Positions 1-9,467 of a stretch of DNA of 15,987 bases are shown here, in pieces. The notes under the pieces were generated by a model. The model had not been told where the DNA came from, made no database searches, and worked only from the letters and a program-made list of their open reading frames with translations. The translations under genes were made by a program, and so were the position numbers. Numbering within the stretch: position 1 is the first letter of the stretch; each line of letters opens with the position of its first letter. The stretch lies in the NCBI GenBank assembly GCA_023415915.1, contig JAEZIZ010000147.1:1-15987 (forward strand), read 5' to 3'. This stretch comes from Bacillota bacterium. GTDB lineage: Bacteria; Bacillota; Clostridia; Christensenellales; SZUA-584.

Positions 1-368
1 TCGAAAAGAACGGTATAAGATTTGAGCATATGCCTTCGGGCATTGACACGCTGGGCATAGTAATAGCAAACAGCGAGCTTAATGGAAAACAGTCGGACCT
101 TATCGACGATATATACGCGTTGTGCCAGCCCGATTCTTTGGAAGTATTCACCGGGCTCGCGCTTATAGCGACGGTGGGCCGCGGTATGATAAGGCACATA
201 GGCGTTGCCGCCAAGCTGTTTTCGGCTCTTGCCGAAGACGGTATAAACATACGCATGATAGACCAGGGCTCAAGCGAGATAAACATAATTGTCGGCGTGG
301 AAGAAAAAGACTTTGAGGGGGCGATAAGGGCTATTTATCGCGCGTTTTGCGGCAAGGATAACTGCTGA
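1..368 (+). CDS. Aspartate kinase, C-terminal part (5' end outside window)
   Basis: The window opens inside this gene; the reading frame runs from base 3 to a TGA at 366-368. About 121 residues are visible. They match the regulatory end of aspartate kinase (ATP + L-aspartate to 4-phospho-L-aspartate, first step towards lysine, threonine and methionine). The recognisable motifs are FEHMPSGIDT, ATVGRGM, the allosteric-site NIRMIDQGSSEINIIVGV, and the final DFEGAIRAIYRAF. This corresponds to the end of the first ACT domain and the whole second ACT domain, which bind the feedback amino acid in this family. The catalytic domain lies upstream and is not seen, so I cannot say which end-product inhibits it or assign a symbol. 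The ATG at 30-32 is internal. The stop overlaps the start of the next gene by one base, which suggests translational coupling. Confidence 0.87.
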   Translation, partial: EKNGIRFEHMPSGIDTLGIVIANSELNGKQSDLIDDIYALCQPDSLEVFTGLALIATVGRGMIRHIGVAAKLFSALAEDGINIRMIDQGSSEINIIVGVEEKDFEGAIRAIYRAFCGKDNC

Positions 369-1357
369 TGGTTTTAGCGGCAGTCGAGACGGTAATTGTC
401 ATATTCCTGATGATAGGGGCCGGGGTATTCATAGCGGCAAAAAAATGGGTCAATTCCGATACTATGAATATCTTCCCCAAGATAATCGTCAACATCGCAA
501 TGCCCTGCATGATCGTCTATTTCTTTTCCGACCCGGAGTATATCACAAAGCAAAAAATTATTGACGCGTGGCTGCCGATAGCTTTGGTTTTCGTTGTGGT
601 GCCGCTTACATTCATTATAGGAAAACTCGTCGCCGCGGCATTTCGCATACCCGATACGCGGCGGGGAGTATTCGCGGCGCTGTTTCCGTTTTCCAACTCG
701 ATTTTCATAGGCGTGCCCGTGGCGACAGCGCTGTTCGGCTCAGCCGGGCTTCCTTTTGTGATGTACTACTACCTTGCGAACACCGCGTTTTTCTGGACGC
801 TCGGGTTTTACTCCATCCGCCGCGACGCGGACCTTATAAAAGGAGTAGAAAGCCGCGTGGGCTTTGGGGAAGTGATGAAAAAGCTCGTTTCTCCGCCGAT
901 GATATCGCTTATAGTGATGTTCATCATTGTGCTTTCGGGAGTTAAGCTGCCCCCGTTTCTGGTAACGGCGGCGAAGGACATGAACGGGCTTGTAACGCCG
1001 CTGTCGCTCGTATACATGGGCTGCATGATATACAGCTTCAGGAAGGAATGCTTTAGCTTCGAGAGAGATGTCGTTCCGGTGATGCTCGGAAGGTTCCTGA
1101 TAGCGCCGGGACTTATGTTTGCGGTGTGCACTCTCGCTGTCGGCCTTTTCGGAGGGCAGATGGGAAGTATCGACCCGATTCTTATGAGAAACGTCGTCAC
1201 CATGCAGGCGGGGCTGCCGGCAATGACCAATATATCGATAGTTGCGGCGTACTGCGGCGCGGATTCGGGGTTCGCAACAAAGAGCTTCTTCTGGACGACG
1301 CTCTTTGCGCTGTTAACTATACCCGCGTATATGCTGCTGTTTCACAGCATCGGATAA
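368..1357 (+). CDS. AEC-family (auxin efflux carrier-like) membrane transporter
   Basis: This 329-residue integral membrane protein has about ten hydrophobic segments spread over its whole length, the normal size for the AEC/Mem_trans family of organic anion or amino acid permeases. Supporting motifs are NIAMPCMI near residues 42-49, with the helix-breaking proline of the first repeat, and FSNSIFIGVPVATALFG near 108-124, the family's conserved NS...G.P element. The ATG at 368 sits in the overlapping TGATG, with AAGGA at 354-358 as a ribosome-binding site. The gene is therefore translationally coupled to the aspartate kinase gene, so a substrate tied to aspartate-family amino acids is an inference. 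Family members are often named malate permeases, and the sequence does not settle the substrate. No convincing plus-strand terminator follows. Confidence 0.85.
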   Translation: MVLAAVETVIVIFLMIGAGVFIAAKKWVNSDTMNIFPKIIVNIAMPCMIVYFFSDPEYITKQKIIDAWLPIALVFVVVPLTFIIGKLVAAAFRIPDTRRGVFAALFPFSNSIFIGVPVATALFGSAGLPFVMYYYLANTAFFWTLGFYSIRRDADLIKGVESRVGFGEVMKKLVSPPMISLIVMFIIVLSGVKLPPFLVTAAKDMNGLVTPLSLVYMGCMIYSFRKECFSFERDVVPVMLGRFLIAPGLMFAVCTLAVGLFGGQMGSIDPILMRNVVTMQAGLPAMTNISIVAAYCGADSGFATKSFFWTTLFALLTIPAYMLLFHSIG

Positions 1358-1382
1358 ACACAAAACAACTGCTGTAACCCCA

Positions 1383-1413
1383 TAAGAAACACAAAAGGGC
1401 GCTAAAGCGCCCT
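1383..1413 (-). terminator. Rho-independent terminator of the LysM-CAP gene
   Basis: AGGGCGCT at 1396-1403 and AGCGCCCT at 1406-1413 form a perfect 8-bp inverted repeat with a two-base loop (or GGGCGC/GCGCCC with a TAAA loop). Read on the minus strand, the stem is followed by a T-rich stretch, TTTTGTGTTTCTT. It lies just after the stop of the minus-strand gene ending at 1431. On the plus strand the stem is followed by CTCGCTG rather than a T-run, so it should be weak for the convergent transporter gene. Confidence 0.8.
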
Positions 1414-1430
1414 CTCGCTGCAACTGCCTT

Positions 1431-2249
1431 TTAATATAGTTTTGCGAATTCCTGCGTCCAATAGAGCGTGCCGTTGGAGGCTTTGGCGACGCCCACGCCT
1501 ATGTGCGTGTATGTCGCGGAAAGTATGTTTGCCCTGTGGCCCGCGGAATTCATCCACGAGTTCATCACCTCCTGGGCAGTCCTTTGGCCGTACGCTATAT
1601 TCTCGCCCGCCGCGCTGAAACGCAGGCCGAATTTCTCCATCATATTAAACGGCGAGCCGTATGTGGGCGACGTGTGCGAGAAGTATTTGTTGTCTATCAT
1701 ATCCTGGCTCTTTACCCGCGCCACATAGCCAAGCTGGCTGTCGTATTTCAATAGCCCGAGTCCCCTGTTTGAGCGCTCCCTGTTGACGAGGTCTATTACC
1801 TGCTGCTCGTAGGACGCTAAGGTGTTGGTGTCGGGAATAAGTATCTTCTGGCCGACGTATATCATCGATATGTTCGTGATATTGGGGTTTGCTTTCTTAA
1901 GCTCGGCCACGGATATCTGATACTTTGCGGCTATGCCGTAGAATGTATCGCCGCGTTTTACGGTGTACTCCACGAATTTTGAGGACGGTATCGTTATCTT
2001 CTGCCCGACGTAAATAAGCGCCGGGTTCTTTATCGCGGGATTAGCCGCGAGAAGCTGCGATACGGTTACGCTGTAGTAGCCCGCTATTTTAGACAGCGTG
2101 TCCCCCGGTTTGACCGTGTATACCTGGTCCGCAGCAAAGCTTACGGACGTCATGAGTACGCACAGCGCCAGCACAAGCAGCGCCGTCCTTAGTACCCGTG
2201 AGCCCCAAAAGCCTGTTTTTTGATGCAATCGTACTTTTTTCATATTCAC
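1431..2249 (-). CDS. Secreted protein with two LysM domains and a CAP/SCP domain
   Basis: This 272-residue exported protein has three parts. A basic N-terminus and hydrophobic core (about residues 19-36) end in VSFAAD, a probable signal peptidase I site near residue 39. Two LysM peptidoglycan-binding repeats follow, at about 44-88 (YTVKPGDTLSKIA ... IYVGQKITIP) and 95-139 (YTVKRGDTFYGIA ... IYVGQKILIP). A C-terminal CAP domain spans about 147-272. The CAP part shows the family signatures YFSHTSP (H192), AGENIAYG (E216) and SAGHRANIL (H238), the usual cavity residues. Bacterial YkwD/SafA-like proteins of this layout sit in the cell wall or spore coat; the biochemical activity of the CAP domain is generally unknown. 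The start is GTG at 2247-2249 or ATG at 2241-2243. The only strong Shine-Dalgarno, AAAGGAG at 2273-2279, is unusually far from either start. Confidence 0.9.
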   Translation of the reverse strand: MNMKKVRLHQKTGFWGSRVLRTALLVLALCVLMTSVSFAADQVYTVKPGDTLSKIAGYYSVTVSQLLAANPAIKNPALIYVGQKITIPSSKFVEYTVKRGDTFYGIAAKYQISVAELKKANPNITNISMIYVGQKILIPDTNTLASYEQQVIDLVNRERSNRGLGLLKYDSQLGYVARVKSQDMIDNKYFSHTSPTYGSPFNMMEKFGLRFSAAGENIAYGQRTAQEVMNSWMNSAGHRANILSATYTHIGVGVAKASNGTLYWTQEFAKLY

Positions 2250-2322
2250 AATAGAAAAATGACTTTTTTCTGCTCCTTTCGATAAATTAGTACTATTATT
2301 TTGCGTAAAACAAAAAATATTA

Positions 2323-2351
2323 TTTACAAAAATATCTCAGCCTGTTAAAGT
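2323..2351 (+). promoter_or_regulatory. Predicted sigma-A promoter of gntR
   Basis: TTTACA (2323-2328) and TAAAGT (2346-2351) are separated by exactly 17 bases. The -35 box is close to consensus (TTGACA) and the -10 box is a four-of-six match to TATAAT. Predicted transcription starts near 2358, giving a leader of about 28 bases before the gntR ATG. Confidence 0.5.
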
Positions 2352-2354
2352 CGA

Positions 2355-2370
2355 TGTATAGTAATATACA
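2355..2370. promoter_or_regulatory. Palindrome, candidate GntR autoregulatory operator
   Basis: TGTATA (2355-2360) and TATACA (2365-2370) are perfect 6-bp inverted arms around GTAA. The site covers the predicted gntR transcription start and lies a few bases before its Shine-Dalgarno. HutC-type GntR regulators commonly bind short GT..TA..AC-type palindromes next to their own gene. That this one is the operator is an inference from position and symmetry; no second copy was seen in the window. Confidence 0.5.
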
Positions 2371-2385
2371 AATAGAGGAAAGTAT

Positions 2386-3093
2386 ATGAAAGAGAAGGTG
2401 CCGACTTACTTTAAATTAAAGAAAAAGATATTGAAGGACATAGAGTCGGGATCGCTCGTGCCCGGAGACGTGCTACCCTCCGAGCGCGCTCTTGCTGCTA
2501 TGCACGGGCTTTCAAGGATGACTGTGCGCCAGGCGCTTACCGACCTCGTTAACGCAGGGATATTGTATCGCGAACAGGGGCGCGGGACTTTCGTTTCCGC
2601 GCGCAAAATGCAGCAGAGAAACATATCGAGCTTTTCCGAGACTGTACGTGAGATGGGCTTTACGCCCAGCACGAAGGTAATAGAGTTCGCGGTGATAAAA
2701 CCGCCCGAAGACATTGCCGCCAAGCTGATGATAAAGGATTCGGACGTATACAGGGCGCTGCGCGTACGGCTTGCGGACACCGTGCCGGTAGCGGTGGAAG
2801 AAGTGTTCATACCGTTCCAAATCTGCCCGGGGCTGGTCAAAAAAGATCTGCAGTCGTCGCTGTACACCATAATAAACAAGACGTTCGGCCATAGGGTTGG
2901 CAGCGCGGACTGCTCGGTGTCGACGCATCACCCGACGTCAAAGCAGCAGGAATACCTAAATATATCGCGAAACACGCCCGTACTCAAGATAGACAGCCTT
3001 TATTATTCTGTGAGCGGCATAACGCTGTATTACGAGAATGCCATATACAGAGCGGACATGTATGAAGTGAACTTCAGGATAACGACGCAGTAA
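2386..3093 (+). CDS. GntR-family transcriptional regulator, HutC/UTRA type
   Basis: This 235-residue DNA-binding regulator has an N-terminal winged helix (about residues 7-72) with the GntR signature: GDVLPSERALA, SRMTVRQALTDLV and the wing GILYREQGRGTFVS. A UTRA effector-binding domain follows at about 90-230, ending in the typical LYYENAIYRADMYEV beta-strand. UTRA regulators usually sense a small molecule such as a sugar phosphate, amino sugar or amino acid derivative, and release DNA when it binds. The ligand cannot be read from the sequence, and no obvious target operon lies downstream on the same strand. The ATG at 2386 has a good Shine-Dalgarno, AGAGGA (2374-2379). Its own promoter carries a palindrome, so autoregulation is likely. 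The divergent LysM-CAP gene is the nearest other candidate target. Confidence 0.9.
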   Translation: MKEKVPTYFKLKKKILKDIESGSLVPGDVLPSERALAAMHGLSRMTVRQALTDLVNAGILYREQGRGTFVSARKMQQRNISSFSETVREMGFTPSTKVIEFAVIKPPEDIAAKLMIKDSDVYRALRVRLADTVPVAVEEVFIPFQICPGLVKKDLQSSLYTIINKTFGHRVGSADCSVSTHHPTSKQQEYLNISRNTPVLKIDSLYYSVSGITLYYENAIYRADMYEVNFRITTQ

Positions 3094-3111
3094 AATAACT
3101 TATCGAAATAT

Positions 3112-3148
3112 AAAAGACATGGCCATTGCAGCGGCTCATGTCTTTTTT
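3112..3148. terminator. Bidirectional terminator between gntR and alaS
   Basis: AAAAGACATG (3112-3121) pairs with CATGTCTTTT (3137-3146) to give a 10-bp stem. Within the loop, GCC (3122-3124) can pair with GGC (3133-3135). On the plus strand the stem ends in TTTTTT (3143-3148). On the minus strand it ends in TTTTATAT. It lies between the convergent stops of gntR (3093) and alaS (3185) and should serve both. Confidence 0.85.
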
Positions 3149-3184
3149 GTCTGTCCGTTTACCGCCCGAGGCGGTCAAATCTTT

Positions 3185-4978
3185 TTATTCATCCAGCAGC
3201 ACGGCCTTGATGCGGCGCACGCCCGCGGAAGACGACTGCTCCTTCTGTATCTTGAAGCGTCCAAGCTCGCCGGTATTATTGGCGTGCGGGCCTCCGCATA
3301 TCTCCTTGGAGAAGTTGCCCATAGTATAAACCTTTACAGTGTTGCCGTACTTCGACTCAAACAGGCCTATCGCGCCCCTGCTCTTTGCATCTTCGACGCT
3401 CATTTCCTCGCAGGTAATATCAACTTTAGAGTCTATCGCTTCGTTTACAAGGCGTTCCACTTCTTTTAGTTCGTGCTCTTCTACCTTGCGCGGGAACGAG
3501 AAGTCGAAACGCAGGCGCTCGGCGGTTATGTTGCTGCCTTTTTGCGCGACTTCGCTTCCCAGCACCTTGCGCAGCGCGGCGTGCAGCAGGTGCGTAGCGG
3601 TATGCAGCTTGGCCGTTGCTTCGCCCGTGTCGGCAAGGCCGCCCTTAAAGCGCTGCTCGGCGCCCGCGCCCGAGATTTCCTGATGCTTTTTGAAAGCCTC
3701 ATCGAAACCTTTTGTATCGACCTCAAAACCGTTTTCATGCGCAAGCTCGAGCGTAAACTCCAACGGGAAGCCGAACGTATCGTATAGATGGAATGCGTCC
3801 TGGCCGGAGATTATGTTCCCCGAAAGCCGGTTTTTCAGCTTTTCGAACTCCCTAAGGCCCTGGCGGATAGTGCGCTGGAAACGTTCCTCCTCGAGGTTAA
3901 GCTCGGTTATTATATGCTTCTCGTTGCGGCCCAGCTCAGGATATGCTTCTTTGTACTGGTCTATTATAACCTTTGCTATATGCTGCAGCGACAGATCGGG
4001 TATGCCAAGGCGCAGCGCATACCGTACGGCGCGGCGTATAAGGCGGCGCAGCACGTAGCCCTGGTCGACGTTGGACGGCGTGACGCCCTTCTCGTCGCCC
4101 AGTATGAATACGGCGGTGCGCACATGGTCGGCTATTATGCGAAACGCCTTTGTAGTTTCAAAGTCGTCGCGGTAACCCTTGCCTGAAAGCTCCGCTATCT
4201 TTGCGAGCACGTCCACGAACAGGTCGGTGTCGTATACCGACGTTTTATTCTGAAGCACGGCTATCGTGCGGTCGAGTCCCATGCCGGTGTCCACGTTTTT
4301 CTGGACAAGCGGTTCGAACGTGCCGTTTGCCGTCTTGTTGTACTGCATGAAAACGTCGTTCCATATCTCGAGATACTTTCCGCACGAGCAGGCAGGGCTG
4401 CATTCGTCGCAGCACTTGGGCAATCCTGTGTCTATGAACATCTCGGTATCGGGGCCGCAAGGTCCGGTCAAGCCCGCCGGGCCCCACCAGTTGTGCTCCT
4501 TGCCCAAAAAGAATATATGGCTATCTTCCACTCCGAGGCTCTTCCATATATCCGCCGACTCGGTATCCTTGGGCGCGTCGGCGTCGCCCGCGAAGCAGGT
4601 GAAATAAAGCTTTGACTTGTCTATGCCCAGCCATTTATCCGACGTCAAAAATTCGAAGCTAAATTCTATCGCTTCTTTTTTGAAGTAATCGCCCAGCGAC
4701 CAGTTGCCCAGCATCTCGAAAAACGTAAGATGCGACGAATCACCCACGGAATCTATATCGCCTGTGCGCACGCACTTCTGCACGTCTGTAAGCCGCTTGC
4801 CGTCCGGGTGTTTTGCGCCCAAAAGGTATGGCACTAAAGGGTGCATCCCCGCGGTGGTAAAAAGCACGGTAGGGTCGTTTTCGGGTATAAGCGACGCGGA
4901 CGGTATTACCTTATGCCCCTTTGATTTAAAGAAGTCAAGATACATGCTGCGCAGCTCTGCGCTCTTAAGTTCTTTCAA
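3185..4978 (-). CDS. alaS: Alanine--tRNA ligase, compact form lacking C-Ala and the editing beta-barrel
   Basis: Class II synthetase charging tRNA-Ala with alanine. The catalytic core and tRNA-recognition region are clear (residues 1 to about 410): TTAGMHPLVPYLLG, TFFEMLGNWSLGDYFKKEAI, GPAGLTGPCGPDTE, GMGLDR (232-237), PSN (301-303) and GYVLRRLIRRAVRY. A CCxxCxxxCxC-type cluster (189-199) precedes KYLEIWNDVFMQYN. The editing domain keeps its zinc and active-site residues: HTATH (H459, H463) and CGGPH (C561, H565), the latter usually CGGTH. The protein has 597 residues against about 875 in E. coli. Only about 50 residues separate FGFPLEFT from HTATH, so the beta-barrel is missing. It ends about 32 residues after CGGPH, so the C-Ala oligomerisation domain is missing too. 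The start is TTG at 4976-4978 with AAGGAGAGA at 4985-4993. The gene has its own promoter and no T-box. Confidence 0.92.
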   Translation of the reverse strand: MKELKSAELRSMYLDFFKSKGHKVIPSASLIPENDPTVLFTTAGMHPLVPYLLGAKHPDGKRLTDVQKCVRTGDIDSVGDSSHLTFFEMLGNWSLGDYFKKEAIEFSFEFLTSDKWLGIDKSKLYFTCFAGDADAPKDTESADIWKSLGVEDSHIFFLGKEHNWWGPAGLTGPCGPDTEMFIDTGLPKCCDECSPACSCGKYLEIWNDVFMQYNKTANGTFEPLVQKNVDTGMGLDRTIAVLQNKTSVYDTDLFVDVLAKIAELSGKGYRDDFETTKAFRIIADHVRTAVFILGDEKGVTPSNVDQGYVLRRLIRRAVRYALRLGIPDLSLQHIAKVIIDQYKEAYPELGRNEKHIITELNLEEERFQRTIRQGLREFEKLKNRLSGNIISGQDAFHLYDTFGFPLEFTLELAHENGFEVDTKGFDEAFKKHQEISGAGAEQRFKGGLADTGEATAKLHTATHLLHAALRKVLGSEVAQKGSNITAERLRFDFSFPRKVEEHELKEVERLVNEAIDSKVDITCEEMSVEDAKSRGAIGLFESKYGNTVKVYTMGNFSKEICGGPHANNTGELGRFKIQKEQSSSAGVRRIKAVLLDE

Positions 4979-5042
4979 AGTTTATCTCTCCTTGATGTTT
5001 TATGATTAGCCTTGCGGTTTTTCGCGTTTTATAATCGAGACG

Positions 5043-5072
5043 ATTATACATTATTATAATAAAGCAAGTCAA
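5043..5072 (-). promoter_or_regulatory. Sigma-A promoter of alaS
   Basis: On the minus strand, TTGACT (5072-5067) and TATAAT (5048-5043) are separated by 18 bases. Transcription is predicted to start near 5036, giving a leader of only about 57 bases before the TTG start. That is too short for a T-box riboswitch. Confidence 0.75.
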
Positions 5073-5101
5073 TCAGCCGCATACTTATTGGCGGCTTGCT
5101 T
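5062..5101. repeat. Inverted repeat overlapping the alaS -35 box
   Basis: AAGCAAG (5062-5068) is the exact complement of CTTGCTT (5095-5101), and CCGC (5077-5080) pairs with GCGG (5091-5094) inside it. The left arm overlaps the -35 hexamer of the alaS promoter. No T-run follows on either strand, so it does not look like a terminator. It could be a DNA operator; its function is unknown. Confidence 0.4.
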
Positions 5102-5110
5102 ACCCCCCGG

Positions 5111-5132
5111 TAAAAGTTTCAAAAGACTTTTA
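5111..5132. repeat. Inverted repeat between the alaS and rpoB promoters
   Basis: TAAAAGT (5111-5117) and ACTTTTA (5126-5132) form a perfect 7-bp inverted repeat with an 8-base spacer. It lies about 20 bases upstream of the -35 box of the first rpoB promoter and upstream of the alaS promoter. It is a possible protein-binding site but could be chance in AT-rich DNA. Confidence 0.3.
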
Positions 5133-5152
5133 AAATATGTGCGCCCTTGCTA

Positions 5153-5181
5153 TTGAATTTTTCTTTGCGGCCTGCTATAAT
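5153..5181 (+). promoter_or_regulatory. rpoB promoter 1 (distal)
   Basis: TTGAAT (5153-5158) and a perfect TATAAT (5176-5181) are separated by 17 bases. Predicted transcription begins near 5188, about 270 bases before the rpoB start. Confidence 0.75.
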
Positions 5182-5253
5182 GTTGAGCCTTGAGGGTCAT
5201 AGGTGTTATTTAAAACTCTTTACAAAAAAGTAACAATTCTGATTAATTTTCTG

Positions 5254-5282
5254 TTGACACTGGATATTGATTATAGTAATAT
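5254..5282 (+). promoter_or_regulatory. rpoB promoter 2 (proximal)
   Basis: A perfect TTGACA (5254-5259) and TAATAT (5277-5282) are separated by 17 bases. The predicted start near 5290 leaves an untranslated leader of about 165 bases. Together with promoter 1 this forms a tandem promoter pair serving the rpoBC cluster. Confidence 0.78.
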
Positions 5283-5327
5283 GTTATATTGCATTAACGT
5301 GCACAAAATAGGGGTAAGTCTAATACC

Positions 5328-5389
5328 GGTAAGGTTTCTGGGCGCCAGTTCACTGACCTTGTATATTATTCCCGAGTGTTGGGAATAAT
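5328..5389 (+). promoter_or_regulatory. Structured rpoB 5' leader (two hairpins)
   Basis: Two RNA hairpins can be drawn in the rpoB leader. AAGGT (5331-5335) pairs with ACCTT (5356-5360), enclosing CTGG (5338-5341) with CCAG (5345-5348). ATTATTCCC (5365-5373) pairs with GGGAATAAT (5381-5389), a perfect 9-bp stem with loop GAGTGTT. No T-run follows, so this is not a simple terminator. It may be a protein-binding, antitermination or processing element. I do not recognise it as the known L10 leader. Confidence 0.45.
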
Positions 5390-5456
5390 TAGCGAGTGCC
5401 TCTGTTGTAACATATCGAATCATTTTTTATCATTACAGGAGTGTGGTTTTAAGCAT

Positions 5457-9380
<3,924 letters not shown>

Positions 9381-9386
9381 TACGTA

Positions 9387-9420
9387 GCCCCTTAAAAAAG
9401 CCGCGAGGTTTTTTGGGGGC
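9387..9420 (+). promoter_or_regulatory. Long intercistronic hairpin between rpoB and rpoC
   Basis: GCCCCT (9387-9392) pairs with GGGGGC (9415-9420, one U-G pair) and AAAAAA (9394-9399) pairs with TTTTTT (9409-9414), with T9393 bulged. CC/GG can close further inside. The whole element fills the start of the 87-base gap between rpoB and rpoC. The T-run lies inside the stem, and GTAATCTAAAG follows it, so it is not a classical terminator. RNase processing, partial attenuation or transcript stabilisation are all possible. Confidence 0.55.
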
Positions 9421-9467
9421 GTAATCTAAAGTTTTAAATTTTCAGCGTATGAGAGGAGAGAATATAT

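Larger units (their letters stand above)
2250..2385. other. AT-rich divergent intergenic region (LysM-CAP / gntR)
   Basis: This 136-base region separates two divergent genes and contains no gene. It holds the minus-strand Shine-Dalgarno AAAGGAG (2273-2279), the predicted gntR promoter and the palindrome listed separately. I found no convincing sigma-A promoter for the minus-strand gene; it may use a degenerate or alternative-sigma promoter. Confidence 0.7.
4979..5456. other. Divergent regulatory region between alaS and rpoB (478 bases)
   Basis: This non-coding stretch carries one minus-strand promoter for alaS, two plus-strand promoters and a leader for rpoB, and several inverted repeats listed separately. 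No rplJ, rplL or other ribosomal protein gene is present, although these commonly sit directly upstream of rpoB. I see no credible protein gene: the longest open frame (GTG at 5203) overlaps the second rpoB promoter and has no ribosome-binding site. Confidence 0.8.

Noticed and set aside
1396..1413. Terminator for the plus-strand AEC transporter gene
   Set aside because: The stem is not followed by a T-run on the plus strand; the T-rich side is on the minus strand.
4979..5042. T-box riboswitch upstream of alaS
   Set aside because: The promoter at 5043-5072 leaves a leader of only about 57 bases, too short for a T-box, and no T-box consensus or terminator is visible.
5203..5388. Short open frame of 61 codons in the rpoB leader region
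   Set aside because: It starts with GTG, lacks a Shine-Dalgarno, runs through the second rpoB promoter and a leader hairpin, and looks like no known protein.
5376..5456. N-terminal extension of RpoB by 27 residues from a GTG
   Set aside because: The GTG lies in the loop of a hairpin without a ribosome-binding site, and the conserved RpoB N-terminus begins at the ATG at 5457.
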